64,000 nucleotides of DNA from Thermohalobaculum sp951813525 (GCA_951813525.2 CATOTJ020000002.1:1302001-1366000); one strand, 5' to 3'; numbered from the stretch's first letter, positions 1-9,297 are shown. Translations and numbers: made by a program. Notes: a model not told the origin generated them from the letters alone.

Positions 1-957
1 GACCCGAACTCGACTCCCAAGAAGCACACGGCATTGGGACGCTTCAAACACGAAAATGCCGATGTGGTCATCAACAACGATGGACGCGTCGTCGTCTATA
101 TGGGCGATGACGAGCGCGGCGAGTTCGTCTACCGCTATGTCTCGAACGGCTTCTATTCGGTGGGCGGCGATACCTCCGACCTTTTGACCGATGGCAAACT
201 CTATGCCGCCAAGTTCAATGACGATGGCAGCGGCCAATGGATGGAACTTTCTGAAGCGGCGACCGGCATGACGCCCGCCGAGGTCAGCGTTTTCAGTCGA
301 ATGGCAGGTTCCAAAGTCGGCGCAACGACCATGGATCGCCCGGAATGGGTCGCATCGCACCCATCGAAGGCCGAGGTCTACTGCGCGCTGACCAACAACA
401 AGAACCGTGGCATCAAACCGAACAAGGGCGGCGATCCCACGCCAGTCGGCGGTCCGAACCCGCGTGAGGCCAACAAATACGGCCAGGTCGTCCGCTGGAT
501 GCCCGAAGGCGGCGACCACACTGCCAACGGCTTTGCCTGGAATCTGTTCGTCCTGGCCGGAAACCCCGATGTTCATCAGGACGCCCGAAAAGGCTCGGAC
601 AACATCAACTCGGGGAACATGTTCAATTCGCCGGATGGGATCGCGTTCGACAATAATGGCGTGCTGTGGATCCAGACGGATGGAAACTATTCCAACGAGG
701 AAGATTTTGCCGACCAGGGCAACAACCAGATGCTGGCGGCCGATACCGAAACCGGCGAAATCCGGCGTTTCCTGGTCGGCCCTATTTCGTGCGAAGTTAC
801 GGGTCTGGCTTTCTCGGCAGACCGGCGTACGATGTTCGTTGGAATTCAGCACCCGGGTGAAAAAGGCAAACCCAGCCACTGGCCCGGCGGCGGCGATACT
901 GTACCCAGATCAGGCGTCGTTGCAGTCCGGCGCGATGATGGTGCCGTGATCGGTTGA
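1..957 (+). CDS. PhoX-family (DUF839) phosphatase, C-terminal part
   Basis: The frame is open from the first base and stops at 957, so the N-terminus lies outside the window. The visible 318 residues match the C-terminal half of PhoX/DUF839 proteins, which are secreted, calcium/iron-dependent alkaline phosphatases with a beta-propeller fold. Recognisable stretches are the GDDERGEFVYRYVS block, the NKYGQVVRW block and the SPDGIAFDNNGVLWIQTDG block, followed by TGEIRRF and the late TGLAFS segment. No signal peptide can be checked because the start is missing. It would act outside the cytoplasm on phosphoesters to release phosphate. A terminator hairpin lies 25 bases downstream. The family is clear; the exact substrate is not. 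Confidence 0.85.
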   Translation, partial: DPNSTPKKHTALGRFKHENADVVINNDGRVVVYMGDDERGEFVYRYVSNGFYSVGGDTSDLLTDGKLYAAKFNDDGSGQWMELSEAATGMTPAEVSVFSRMAGSKVGATTMDRPEWVASHPSKAEVYCALTNNKNRGIKPNKGGDPTPVGGPNPREANKYGQVVRWMPEGGDHTANGFAWNLFVLAGNPDVHQDARKGSDNINSGNMFNSPDGIAFDNNGVLWIQTDGNYSNEEDFADQGNNQMLAADTETGEIRRFLVGPISCEVTGLAFSADRRTMFVGIQHPGEKGKPSHWPGGGDTVPRSGVVAVRRDDGAVIG

Positions 958-981
958 CGGTCAGACAGTCATAACATGCCC

Positions 982-1012
982 AAATCGCCCGGCCTGTCCG
1001 GGCGATTTTTCG
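982..1012 (+). terminator. Rho-independent terminator between convergent genes
   Basis: A perfect 11-bp stem (AAATCGCCCGG with CCGGGCGATTT) closes a 5-base loop and runs into a T-tract. It follows the PhoX-type gene. The A-rich left arm would give a short U-run on the opposite strand, so it may also serve the convergent isomerase gene. Confidence 0.85.
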
Positions 1013-1081
1013 TTTCGCAGCCGCGGTGCGGCACGCCGCCAGCACAGTTCCCATGATAGACCATGGTGCAGACAGTGATGT

Positions 1082-1837
1082 TCAGCGAAACGCCGCCATC
1101 CAGCCAAGGCCGTCCTCGGTTCGGCCTGCTGGATTGTACTCACACCCGACCCAGCCTTGATATCCAATCCGGTCCAGCGTCGACAGCACATGGTTCAGCG
1201 CAAACTCGCCGCGGTCGGGTTCATGCCGATCTGGCACTCCTGCGATCTGGACATGGAATATCCGGGGCGCCAGTCGCTCCAAGCGTCGGGTCAAGTCGCC
1301 TTCCATGATCTGCACATGATAAACGTCGAACTGCAGTCCCAGATTGGGCGCATTGACGGCATCCAGAATTCGAACCGCCTGATCCGTGGTGTTCAGAAAA
1401 TATCCAGGGATGTCGCGATTGTTGATCGGTTCGATCGCCAGTCGCTGATCCGGGGCCTGCGCAGCGGCCCAGGCCAAGTTCTCGAGAAACGTCTCTTCCG
1501 CTGCGCCGCCTTCAGCCAGCCCTGCCATGACGTGAATGCAATCGGGCTGTAAATCTTCAGCGTAGGCGATGGCCTTTTCAAACCCCGCTCTGAAAAGGTC
1601 GCGCCCTCCAGGGATCGCTCCGTGCCCACGAGCGCCCGGCGTATCGCCAAGTGGCGTATTGTAGAGCGCAAACGCGACACCCGCCGCATCTGCCGCACTG
1701 CGCACCTCCGATGCCGCGGCGTCATATGGCGATAACATCTCAGCCGCAGCGAATCCGGCCGCCGAGGCCGCATTGAATCGGTCGAGGAATGGAACCTCTG
1801 TGAACATCATTGTCAGATTGGTGCAAAATCTCGGCAT
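1082..1837 (-). CDS. hyi: Hydroxypyruvate isomerase (AP-endonuclease-2/TIM-barrel family)
   Basis: The 251-residue product has the Hyi pattern: an N-terminal MPRFCTNLTMMFTEVPFLDRF segment, GFAAAEMLSPYD, the YNTPLGD block, the acidic EPINNRDIPGY region, FDVYHVQIMEGDL, and a C-terminal YQGWVGCEYNP. In the family, Glu, Asp and His side chains of these blocks hold a divalent metal and catalyse hydroxypyruvate/tartronate-semialdehyde interconversion in glyoxylate metabolism. The start at 1837 is preferred over the in-frame ATG at 1849, because GGAGG sits five bases before 1837, inside the longer candidate. It stands alone, convergent to the PhoX-type gene, with no glyoxylate genes next to it in this window. 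Confidence 0.85.
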   Translation of the reverse strand: MPRFCTNLTMMFTEVPFLDRFNAASAAGFAAAEMLSPYDAAASEVRSAADAAGVAFALYNTPLGDTPGARGHGAIPGGRDLFRAGFEKAIAYAEDLQPDCIHVMAGLAEGGAAEETFLENLAWAAAQAPDQRLAIEPINNRDIPGYFLNTTDQAVRILDAVNAPNLGLQFDVYHVQIMEGDLTRRLERLAPRIFHVQIAGVPDRHEPDRGEFALNHVLSTLDRIGYQGWVGCEYNPAGRTEDGLGWMAAFR

Positions 1838-1915
1838 CTCGACCTCCATCAGGATCTTACGAGAAGCTTCGGACTTCGCTGCGAATTGGTAAACCCTGAA
1901 GCGCGGGGCGCCGGG

Positions 1916-2245
1916 CTATGTGGAGGATATATCCTCAGGATACCAGTCAGGAAACTTGGCATGTGTCCCGGACCCGGGCCGGAGATTGGTGTCGGCGGCA
2001 AGTTTGCCCCCCAAACCTCGCCCTGACGAGCAGGTAAAATCGCCGTTCGGATCTTCCTTCCCTTCGACAGCCGCACGTATCCGGTCCAGCGATTCGGCCA
2101 CCCTTATCTCGGTCCCGATGTCCAAATGAACCGCAACGACCATTCCTTCGCCACGCGTTTTTTGCTCGATCATGACAATACGTTGCGTTGCAACCCCTAC
2201 CGGTTCCGCGGACTCAATCGCTGTCAGCCAAATGAACTCGGGCAT
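1916..2245 (-). CDS. Small hypothetical protein, FlbD-like start
   Basis: The product has 109 residues (an alternative TTG start lies at 2257). The first 65 residues, beginning MPEFIWLTAIESAEPV, form alternating short beta strands resembling small FlbD-like or single-beta-barrel proteins. A low-complexity, possibly unstructured tail follows, with a short Cys-Ser-Ser-Gly-Arg stretch. The start overlaps the stop region of the upstream glycosyltransferase, so it is probably co-transcribed with it. No catalytic motif is visible. The FlbD resemblance is only a pattern impression, and the function is unknown. Confidence 0.5.
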   Translation of the reverse strand: MPEFIWLTAIESAEPVGVATQRIVMIEQKTRGEGMVVAVHLDIGTEIRVAESLDRIRAAVEGKEDPNGDFTCSSGRGLGGKLAADTNLRPGSGTHAKFPDWYPEDISST

Positions 2246-2247
2246 GC

Positions 2248-3408
2248 CTAGGCCCAATGCTCATCAAGGACGGATTTCAACGCCTCTCGCTGATCTTCCA
2301 GTTTCAGATTGCGCCGCGCATACCCTTCTGCCCGCAGCTCCACAGAGGCGAGCCGACCGGGCGAGTCCGAATAGATTGAAAAGGCGTCGAGAAGTTGGTC
2401 AACGACCGGACGGTCCAGATGTACTTTTTCGCAGATATCATCGGGCAAATCGGAAAAGGCAGCATATTCCGGGACAACGACAAGGCGTCCGAACCCCAAG
2501 GCGCGTGCGACGACGCCGGAGCTCTCGCCAGCAGACGGGAAACGCATCACCGGAATGATGTCGGCAGCCATCGTGTATTCATCGAAGGTTTCTGAATCCA
2601 GATACCCCGTAACGCGTATCGCATCGCGGTGTGGCGACATCTCGATTCGGTCAGCGATCTGATCGACTTCGCACGCACCGGCCACAATCAGCTGTGCGTC
2701 CGTGCCGTCCCGGCGCAACAGTTCGAACGCATCCAAGACCCAATCGACCCGTTTGGCCGGCGTTACGTAACCGGCAATCAGAATCGTGAACCGATCCTGG
2801 TCCAGTTTCAGACGCTCGCGCGCTTCTTCTTTTGTCTGGCTCTTCGCAAAACTTTCATCGGGCGTCGTGGCGAAATGCGGAATGACGAAGATAGGTGTTT
2901 CGACCTCTTGCATCTCCAGTTGGTACCGCGCCCAGTTCGAGTGAACGATGATCGCTTCGGCCCGGTCGCAGATCGCCTTGTTTGCCCGCAGATAAAACTC
3001 CAGCCGGGGCGTATAGAAGCCCTTGACCCTTTGATAGGCCATCCGCCGACCCCACTCACCCTCGGCTTCCTGCAAACCGCAGAGATAGCTTGGAAAATCG
3101 TTACGCGCGAAGGTCAGTTCGGTATGCAGGTGGTGCAGCGAAAGATCGTGCAGTTCGATCACCGCCCCGCCCATTCGCGCGCGTTCCATAATATAGCCGT
3201 GATGGCGGTTGTTCCCGACCTGCAGCAAGGCGCGATCAGCGTTCCAGACCTTCCCTTCAGGCGGAACGGCATTTCGCCCGTGGCGCTGACGTGCATCTTC
3301 CGCAACGAACAGCACATCCTCGAAATCCGGATCACCGGCGATCAACGTCTCGACATAGTTCGCAATGCCCGACGGCGAAGGGGCCAGCGGCGACCAGACA
3401 TATCCCAT
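2248..3408 (-). CDS. Glycosyltransferase, GT4-type
   Basis: This 386-residue soluble protein has a two-Rossmann (GT-B) layout. The N-terminal half begins MGYVWSPLAPSPSGIANYVETL, with the Gly/Ser-rich acceptor loop typical of GT4 enzymes. The C-terminal half has ILIAGYVTPAKRVDWVLDAF (the sugar-nucleotide domain start), LIVAGACE, RVTGYLD and PSAGESSGVVARAL, where the Glu belongs to the EX7E-like donor site. It should transfer a nucleotide-activated sugar to a glycan or lipid acceptor. It follows the coiled-coil gene with a gap of two bases and is followed by a small unknown gene. A sulfotransferase gene is divergent upstream, which suggests a small surface-glycan decoration locus. Donor and acceptor are unknown. 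Confidence 0.85.
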   Translation of the reverse strand: MGYVWSPLAPSPSGIANYVETLIAGDPDFEDVLFVAEDARQRHGRNAVPPEGKVWNADRALLQVGNNRHHGYIMERARMGGAVIELHDLSLHHLHTELTFARNDFPSYLCGLQEAEGEWGRRMAYQRVKGFYTPRLEFYLRANKAICDRAEAIIVHSNWARYQLEMQEVETPIFVIPHFATTPDESFAKSQTKEEARERLKLDQDRFTILIAGYVTPAKRVDWVLDAFELLRRDGTDAQLIVAGACEVDQIADRIEMSPHRDAIRVTGYLDSETFDEYTMAADIIPVMRFPSAGESSGVVARALGFGRLVVVPEYAAFSDLPDDICEKVHLDRPVVDQLLDAFSIYSDSPGRLASVELRAEGYARRNLKLEDQREALKSVLDEHWA

Positions 3409-3410
3409 GC

Positions 3411-3659
3411 TCAGGCAACCCGGCGCGTAGGCTGCACCTCCTCGCGCATCTCAAGCTCGGCGATGCGCGCTTCAAGCGCCATGATCCGTTTGGCCAGCCG
3501 CGTGTCCAACGTCTCCATTTTCATCTCATAGATATCCAATGACTGACGCGCGGCAGCGTGTGTCACAAGGTTCTGCTGCACATCGCGGCGGATTTCCCGC
3601 CGGATGAGATTGCGCAACTCCTCACCAAGTTTTGGGAACAAAAACCGCAAAAGCCTCAT
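3411..3659 (-). CDS. Small coiled-coil protein upstream of the glycosyltransferase
   Basis: The product has 82 residues. The first 25 are basic and amphipathic (MRLLRFLFPKLGEELRN), and a long heptad-like helix with AKRIMALEARIAELEMREE ends it. The start at 3659 is chosen over 3674 because GGAG lies seven bases before it. There is no signal peptide or known domain. The two-base gap to the glycosyltransferase suggests translational coupling. It could be an oligomerisation or membrane-association partner of that enzyme, which is inference from position only. Confidence 0.6.
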   Translation of the reverse strand: MRLLRFLFPKLGEELRNLIRREIRRDVQQNLVTHAAARQSLDIYEMKMETLDTRLAKRIMALEARIAELEMREEVQPTRRVA

Positions 3660-3793
3660 ATTCAACTCCACCATTCTCAGAACGCGACGACCTTGGTCAG
3701 AAGCTCTAACAGAACAGCGTTTACGCTCTCTTGCGCGTCGGCAGGCGACACGCTTTAGCCCATGGTTAACAAGTCGCCCTTAATCCTGTGGAC

Positions 3794-4468
3794 ATGATCC
3801 TGAACCACCAGCACCGTTTTTTGTTTATCCATGTGCCAAAGGCAGCGGGCACCACAATCACGCGTGCGCTTTCACCGCTGACGACATTTCGCGATATCGA
3901 ACTTGGCGGAACCAAGTATGGCGAGGCTGTTCAGGAACGGTTCGCGGCCCGCTTTGATCTGCGCAAACACTCGACCGGGGCAATGATCCGCGCAAAATGC
4001 CCGGCTCATATCTGGCGCGGTTTCTTCGTATTCGCGTTTGTGCGGAACCCCTATGCGCGCGCCTACTCGGTCTTTCGATTTCTACGCCGTTGGCGCGATG
4101 GTCCGTATCACCAGCTCGCGTCTTCACTCGATTTTACAGCTTTCTTGGATTGCGAAGAAGTCGCTGCCAACGAGATCGAAATCGCCCGCCCGCAGACACA
4201 TTGGTTAACTGCGGACGACGAAAGGCTTTCCGGGCTGGACTTCATCGGCAGGGTTGAAGAGTTCGAAAGCGATTTTTCCTTCGTGCTCTCGACAATTCAT
4301 CGCCGCCGGATCACCTGGCGGGAAGGCCGGCGCGATAACGTTTCGGCGTCGCACGACGAGTGGCGCGATAACCTCACGCCGGACGCCGCCGCAAAAATCG
4401 AGCGGCTCTATGCCTCCGATTTCGAGCTTTGGGAATATGATCGCCTGCGCCTCGCCAACGCGGCCTAG
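3794..4468 (+). CDS. Sulfotransferase-family protein
   Basis: The 224-residue product opens with FLFIHVPKAAGTTITRAL, the 5'-phosphosulfate-binding loop of PAPS-dependent sulfotransferases (the Sulfotransfer_2-like group of carbohydrate sulfotransferases). FAFVRNPYARAYSVFRFL follows, carrying the Arg-Asn-Pro and Ser of the 3'-phosphate-binding site. FIGRVEEFESDF and a C-terminal YASDFELWEYDR complete the usual bacterial pattern. It would move a sulfuryl group from PAPS to a sugar or other acceptor. The ATG at 3794 is used; a GTG two codons earlier is possible. It is divergent from the coiled-coil/glycosyltransferase pair, which fits a role in modifying a surface polysaccharide. Confidence 0.85.
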   Translation: MILNHQHRFLFIHVPKAAGTTITRALSPLTTFRDIELGGTKYGEAVQERFAARFDLRKHSTGAMIRAKCPAHIWRGFFVFAFVRNPYARAYSVFRFLRRWRDGPYHQLASSLDFTAFLDCEEVAANEIEIARPQTHWLTADDERLSGLDFIGRVEEFESDFSFVLSTIHRRRITWREGRRDNVSASHDEWRDNLTPDAAAKIERLYASDFELWEYDRLRLANAA

Positions 4469-4498
4469 AAACCGACGCGCTCGCTTAAAATTCTGATA

Positions 4499-5248
4499 TC
4501 AAAGCATTATCGCCGCCACCATACGCCCATAGTCGGCTTCCTCAAGGTGGCAGGACCGGCGATACGAGAAAAATCGGGACGGGTCGGAATATGTGCAATG
4601 TCCGGTCCACCCGGCCTCGGCTATGTCAGCGGCGCGCAGCCGCGATAGACAATACCCGGGCAGATCGAACATCGCCCGGTCGCCCTGCCCACCGACGAAG
4701 AACCTGCCTGTCCCGGCGTCATGATCCATAAACTGCTCGACGAACTCCGGCCCAACCTCGTAGGCGCGTTGCGAGATGACCGGACCGATCGCAGCGACCA
4801 CCCGGCCACGATCGGCGCCACGTTCTTCCATCCCAACCAAGACGGCCTCCAAAATACCGCCCAGCGCACCTTTCCATCCAGCATGCGCCGCGCCAACAAC
4901 CCTGGCCTCGCGATCCGCGAACAGAACTGGGGTGCAATCAGCGGTAAGCATGCCCAGTGCCAGTCCGGGCCGGTCTGTAACCAAACCGTCAGCACGCGGC
5001 GGCTCGCCGTCAAAGGCCGCATCGACCTGCACGGCCTCAGCTGAGTGGATCTGCCAGGCGGTGATCAACGCGTCCGCGCCCAGATGCCCCCTGACAAGGT
5101 CCCTGTTCTGTGCCACGACCGCCGGGTTGTCGGAGGAACCGAGGCCAGTGTTCAGTCCAGCAAATATGCCTTCGGACACCCCGCCTTCCCGGGTGAAGAA
5201 CCCGTGCGAAACGCCGTCCAGCAAGTCGGATCGGATCGGTCTCAGCAT
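4499..5248 (-). CDS. pgeF: Peptidoglycan editing factor / multicopper polyphenol-oxidase-like (YfiH, PgeF)
   Basis: The 249-residue product carries the YfiH/DUF152 signature: GFFTREGGVSEG near the start, TAWQIHSAEAV with a metal His, TADCTPVLFAD with Cys, and GAAHAGWKGALGG with the second His. Family members have purine-nucleoside phosphorylase/deaminase (laccase-like) activity, and E. coli YfiH affects cell-wall precursor fidelity. The start at 5248 is preferred because AGGAG lies seven bases before it, whereas it nearly abuts the in-frame ATG at 5254. It is the last gene of the lgt-midA-pgeF run, an arrangement common in alphaproteobacteria. Confidence 0.9.
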   Translation of the reverse strand: MLRPIRSDLLDGVSHGFFTREGGVSEGIFAGLNTGLGSSDNPAVVAQNRDLVRGHLGADALITAWQIHSAEAVQVDAAFDGEPPRADGLVTDRPGLALGMLTADCTPVLFADREARVVGAAHAGWKGALGGILEAVLVGMEERGADRGRVVAAIGPVISQRAYEVGPEFVEQFMDHDAGTGRFFVGGQGDRAMFDLPGYCLSRLRAADIAEAGWTGHCTYSDPSRFFSYRRSCHLEEADYGRMVAAIML

Positions 5249-5273
5249 GGTCATACTCCTGACTGTCCGGCGC

Positions 5274-6329
5274 TCATTCCTGAAATCCCGGTGGCACCTG
5301 TCCGGTCGATATCGCGCCTGCCACCTTAAACAGCGTTCCCATCTGCTCAGGCGCGGTCAAACGCCCCAACTGATCGGCGATCTCGTTTGCCCGGCTTGGG
5401 GTGGACTTGGCCAGCGCTTCGGCACGTTGCCCGATTCCCATCGCTGCCAGAAAAGCCCCCTGATCCGCTACGCTGGCATCAATCGACGCGGCCACATGCC
5501 GAAAATCGATCAACCACGTCAGATCGGCTTCGCCTGGCTCTGACAACGGATCGGCCCGTTGATGCTCGCGAACAGCCTGCAGTGTCGGGCCGTTCGGGCG
5601 ATCGTGCTCGCCATACCCGTAGTCTATGAACAACGCACCGCCTGCGGAGGCCTTAAGACGGCTACGCACCCAAGCAAGGACGCGATCTGCAGCCTGCGAT
5701 ACTTCACGGCAACCGCCAACCGTATCGTGCGACCCACTGTCATCGGGCTGTCCCCCGTCCCAAAGGCCGCCCAAAGACAATGGCTGCGACAATCCCCAGA
5801 TCAACTCATCATCCCGCAGACCGACCAATCGCTCGCGCCAACCGCGATCACTGCAAAGAAATTGACGTACCGGCAATGCATCCAGGAATTCGTTCGCAAG
5901 AATGATCGCCGGACCGGGTGGGATCTCCTCCAGACGCTCGGCCCAGCGTGCTCCAGGCACACGGGTCGCCTGTTCAGTCCGCAGTGGTCCAGACGTTTCG
6001 ACCATCCAGATTTCCGGCACCGCACCCGCCGACTTCAAAACGCGCGACACGTCGGCCATCAGTGTCCCCCGTCCGGGGCCCAGTTCGACCAACTTGAATT
6101 CGGGTCGGCCAAGCATGTGCCAGACCGTCGCCACCCAGGTGCCGACCATCTCGCCGAACATCTGGCTGACTTCCGGAGCAGTAACAAAATCACCTGCGGC
6201 ACCCAGCGGATTACGCGATCGATAATACCCGTGTTCGGGATGTGCCAGACAAAGATCCATATACCGGGCGACGGTTATCGGCCCGGTTTCGGCGATTTCG
6301 GCCTTTATGATCGTCTTCAGCGGGGTCAA
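5274..6329 (-). CDS. SAM-dependent methyltransferase, MidA/NDUFAF7 family
   Basis: The 351-residue product starts LTPLKTIIKAEIAETGPITV and has the family blocks HPEHGYYRSRNPLGAAGDF, the SAM-binding ELGPGRGTLMADV, and ILANEFLDALPVRQF, plus a C-terminal FKVAG. NDUFAF7 homologues symmetrically dimethylate an Arg in a complex I subunit. A TTG at 6329 that overlaps the lgt stop (TTGA) is the likely start, because the longer frame upstream is only the shadow of lgt. It is translationally coupled to lgt and followed 25 bases later by pgeF. The bacterial target is not established by this sequence. Confidence 0.85.
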   Translation of the reverse strand: MTPLKTIIKAEIAETGPITVARYMDLCLAHPEHGYYRSRNPLGAAGDFVTAPEVSQMFGEMVGTWVATVWHMLGRPEFKLVELGPGRGTLMADVSRVLKSAGAVPEIWMVETSGPLRTEQATRVPGARWAERLEEIPPGPAIILANEFLDALPVRQFLCSDRGWRERLVGLRDDELIWGLSQPLSLGGLWDGGQPDDSGSHDTVGGCREVSQAADRVLAWVRSRLKASAGGALFIDYGYGEHDRPNGPTLQAVREHQRADPLSEPGEADLTWLIDFRHVAASIDASVADQGAFLAAMGIGQRAEALAKSTPSRANEIADQLGRLTAPEQMGTLFKVAGAISTGQVPPGFQE

Positions 6330-7198
6330 GCGATCCGGCGCCGAAAACTGAACCAAATGAACATGCTCCCGATTGCCAGCATGGGCAGGCTCAGCACTTG
6401 CCCCATGGACAGACCCAGATCCCGCACCATCCCGGCAAGATGGGCATCGGGTTCGCGGAAAAATTCCACCGTGAACCGCGCCAACCCATAGCCGATAAAA
6501 AAGACACCGATCATCGCGCCGGGATGTTTCAACCAATCCCTGCGCTTGGCCAGCCACCACATCACTGCCAACAAAACCGCCCCTTCCAGCGCGGCTTCAT
6601 ACAACTGCGAAGGATGACGTGGTTCTGTCAAATTGGTCCAGTCACGCCCACCGGTCGCTGGATCGTGCAGGGGAAACTGCATTGCCCAGGATACATCGGT
6701 CGGGCGGCCGTAAAGCTCGCCGTTGATGAAATTCGCGAGCCGCCCCAAGAGCAAACCGACCGGGGCCGCACAGGCAACCGCATCGCCCACCTGCAATACC
6801 GGCATTCGCTTTCGGCGCGTATAAAGGATCGTCGCAACGATGACGCCCAGAAAGCCGCCGTGAAAGGACATGCCGCCCTCCCAGATTTTGACGATCTGCA
6901 ACGGGTCTTCCGCGAACCTTGGAAAATCGTAAAACAGCGCATAGCCTGCGCGACCACCCAGAACGACCCCCAGAACCATCCAGGTCAGCAATTCCTCGGG
7001 TTGTTCGGGCGTCATCGGTGATTTGTTGCCTGGCCAATGCCGCGGGCGGCGCATCAGATGCACAACCAGGCGCCAAGCGATGACCAATCCAACGATGTAG
7101 GAAAGCGCGTACCAACGCAGCGAAAACTCGAAACCGCCAACTGCGATCGTGAACAGTGCCGGATCGATGTCCGGGAACGGGATGACGAGTGGCAGCAT
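6326..7198 (-). CDS. lgt: Prolipoprotein diacylglyceryl transferase
   Basis: The 290-residue product is an inner-membrane protein with about seven hydrophobic segments. Family landmarks are the RWYALSYIVG segment, GVVLGGRAGYALFYD, MSFHGGFLGV with the essential His, and the Lgt signature GRLANFINGELYGRPTD. The C-terminal part has YGLARFTVEFFREPD. It attaches diacylglycerol from phosphatidylglycerol to the lipobox Cys of prolipoproteins, the first step of lipoprotein maturation. The ATG at 7198 starts the conserved MLPLVIPFPDIDP. A longer frame upstream (to 7330) has no homology. Its stop overlaps the start of the methyltransferase gene. Confidence 0.95.
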   Translation of the reverse strand: MLPLVIPFPDIDPALFTIAVGGFEFSLRWYALSYIVGLVIAWRLVVHLMRRPRHWPGNKSPMTPEQPEELLTWMVLGVVLGGRAGYALFYDFPRFAEDPLQIVKIWEGGMSFHGGFLGVIVATILYTRRKRMPVLQVGDAVACAAPVGLLLGRLANFINGELYGRPTDVSWAMQFPLHDPATGGRDWTNLTEPRHPSQLYEAALEGAVLLAVMWWLAKRRDWLKHPGAMIGVFFIGYGLARFTVEFFREPDAHLAGMVRDLGLSMGQVLSLPMLAIGSMFIWFSFRRRIA

Positions 7199-7458
7199 GA
7201 AACCTCCGAAGTCGCGTCGACCGGATGTGCGTGTCACCGCAGCGGGTGTCAACCCGCGCCGACTGCCTGCAGGATCACAATCCGTCGGGGTATTGCGAAC
7301 AACGGCCAGAAGGAACCGACCAAACCGCAATACAAAATGGCGCGGGGATCACCACGACCGACAGCCTCGATCCGGCCGGGCCCATCAAACCGGAGGGCAT
7401 CGCCCTTTCCGCGAGGGCCCGCCGAAGGTGAATTCACACAACCGCGCTACACCTGGCC

Positions 7459-9015
7459 CTACTCAGACGCGACCTGATCACGCAACAATCGGCGTAGGAT
7501 CTTGCCCGAGGCGGATTTCGGAATTTCCTGCACAAAATCGATCCGGTGAACCTGTTTATAGTTCGCCAGTGTCTTGTTCAGGAAAGCCTTGATCTCGTCT
7601 TCGGTCGGCGCCGGATCGTTCGCGATGATAAACGCCATCGGCAATTCGCCCGCCTCGGCATCAGGGATGCCGATCACCGCCGCATCGGCGATGCCGGGGT
7701 GCGAAACCAAAGTTGCCTCCAATTCGGCAGGTGCAACTTGGAATCCTTTGTACTTGATCAGCTCTTTCAAGCGGTCGACGATGAACATGTACCCGTCATC
7801 GTCAATGATCGAGATATCTCCGGTGCGCAGCCAACCGTCCGGCGTGATCGTCTCTGCGGTCGCTTCCGCGTTGTTCAGATACCCTTGCATGACCTGCGGA
7901 CCCTTGATCCACAGTTCGCCCTCCTGACCGGCGGGCAGATCGGCGCCGGTCTCGATATCGACAATCCGACACTCTGTGTTGGGCAAAGCAAGACCGGACG
8001 AACCGGACCGAGGGCCAGAGGCCGGGGTCGCATGCGAAACCGGGCTCAGCTCCGTGATCCCGAACCCTTGCAGAGCCACGCAATTCAATCGCTCGCCGAC
8101 CGCATCCGAAAGCTCGCCGCCCAGCGGCGCGGCGCCCGAAAAAACCTGCTCGATACTGCTAAGATCGAACTGATCGACCAGTGGATGCTTTGCCAAGGCC
8201 AGCGCCACCGGCGGCACAATCCACATTCGCCGGGATTTGTGGTCCTCGCAGATCTGCAAGAACAGCGGCAGATCAAATCTGGGCATCGTGACCAAACCCC
8301 CGCCACCGGCGAGGTGCACATTCATCAATACGTTCATGCCGTAGATGTGGAAGAACGGCAGGAAGCTTGCTGCGACTTCGCCGGGTCGAAAATCGGCAGC
8401 GGCAATCGTCTGATCAACATTGACCACCAAATTCCGGTGCGAGAGACGCACCCCTTTCGGCAGGCCCGTCGTGCCCGAGGAATAGGGCAACACGACGATG
8501 TCATTCTCGACATCCACCGGAACCTGCGATGGGATTGCTGTCCCCATCATATCGGCCAGCGATACCGCGCCGTCAGCCCCGCCAACGACGATAATCGTGT
8601 TAACGCCCGCCCCCTCAGCGCCCGCGCGCGCCACATCCAGAAAATCGGGAATCGTCACCAACGCTTCGGCGCGCGAATCGTTTAACTGATGCGTCACCTC
8701 GGCCGCCGTGTATGTCGGGTTGATCGTTGTGATCGTTCCGCCCGCCCACGCGACGCCATGAAAGACAGTGCAGTATTCCGGCATGTTGGGCGCCATCAAC
8801 GCGATGGTATGTCCCTTGCCCAATCCTTTTTCAGTCAACCCACCAGCCAACGATTTGACCTGATCCATGAAAGCTGCCGCCGTCAGACTGCGCCCCGTTG
8901 GGCCGTCTGTTAAAACGACATCGTCCAGGCGGGTTTGTAGATTTTCAAAGACCCTCTCGGTGATGCTTTGATCAGTCAGGGCAACGTCGTCATAGGGGCT
9001 GGTATAAATGGTCAA
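7459..9015 (-). CDS. 4-coumarate-CoA ligase-like acyl-CoA synthetase (AMP-binding)
   Basis: The 518-residue ANL-superfamily enzyme has the P-loop-like LPYSSGTTGLPKGVRLSHRN, FLPFFHIYGMN, the adenine-binding LQGFGITELSPV, the hinge GWLRTGDISIIDDDGYMFIVDR, LIKYKGFQVAPAELE, and the catalytic Lys in PKSASGKILRRLLRD. It activates a carboxylic acid through an acyl-adenylate and transfers it to CoA. The fit to 4CL/phenylpropionate-type ligases is best, but the substrate cannot be read from the sequence. Translation most likely begins at a TTG codon, with GGAGG seven bases upstream. The gene is monocistronic and divergent from the MFS transporter. Confidence 0.88.
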   Translation of the reverse strand: MTIYTSPYDDVALTDQSITERVFENLQTRLDDVVLTDGPTGRSLTAAAFMDQVKSLAGGLTEKGLGKGHTIALMAPNMPEYCTVFHGVAWAGGTITTINPTYTAAEVTHQLNDSRAEALVTIPDFLDVARAGAEGAGVNTIIVVGGADGAVSLADMMGTAIPSQVPVDVENDIVVLPYSSGTTGLPKGVRLSHRNLVVNVDQTIAAADFRPGEVAASFLPFFHIYGMNVLMNVHLAGGGGLVTMPRFDLPLFLQICEDHKSRRMWIVPPVALALAKHPLVDQFDLSSIEQVFSGAAPLGGELSDAVGERLNCVALQGFGITELSPVSHATPASGPRSGSSGLALPNTECRIVDIETGADLPAGQEGELWIKGPQVMQGYLNNAEATAETITPDGWLRTGDISIIDDDGYMFIVDRLKELIKYKGFQVAPAELEATLVSHPGIADAAVIGIPDAEAGELPMAFIIANDPAPTEDEIKAFLNKTLANYKQVHRIDFVQEIPKSASGKILRRLLRDQVASE

Positions 9016-9297
9016 TTCAGATCCTCCGGTTTGCCGGGCAAGATAGGCACGTCCACCTGACGCGTCCAGAAGATTGGCGGCGAACCGCGCAGGTCTGCCA
9101 ATGGTTTCTCAGCGCATTCAACAACGATGGGACCCGGCTTTTCGTCGGATTGTGATCTGACTGACGATCCACACCACCATGCATCGAGACCGCCATCGTG
9201 ATTTAGCAAGGTGCTTATTGACGAGGACCGCACCACAGACGACTACAACGCCTGTGGTCGCCGGAATACGTGGTGCCCGGCAAGGGTGGTTGTGCAT

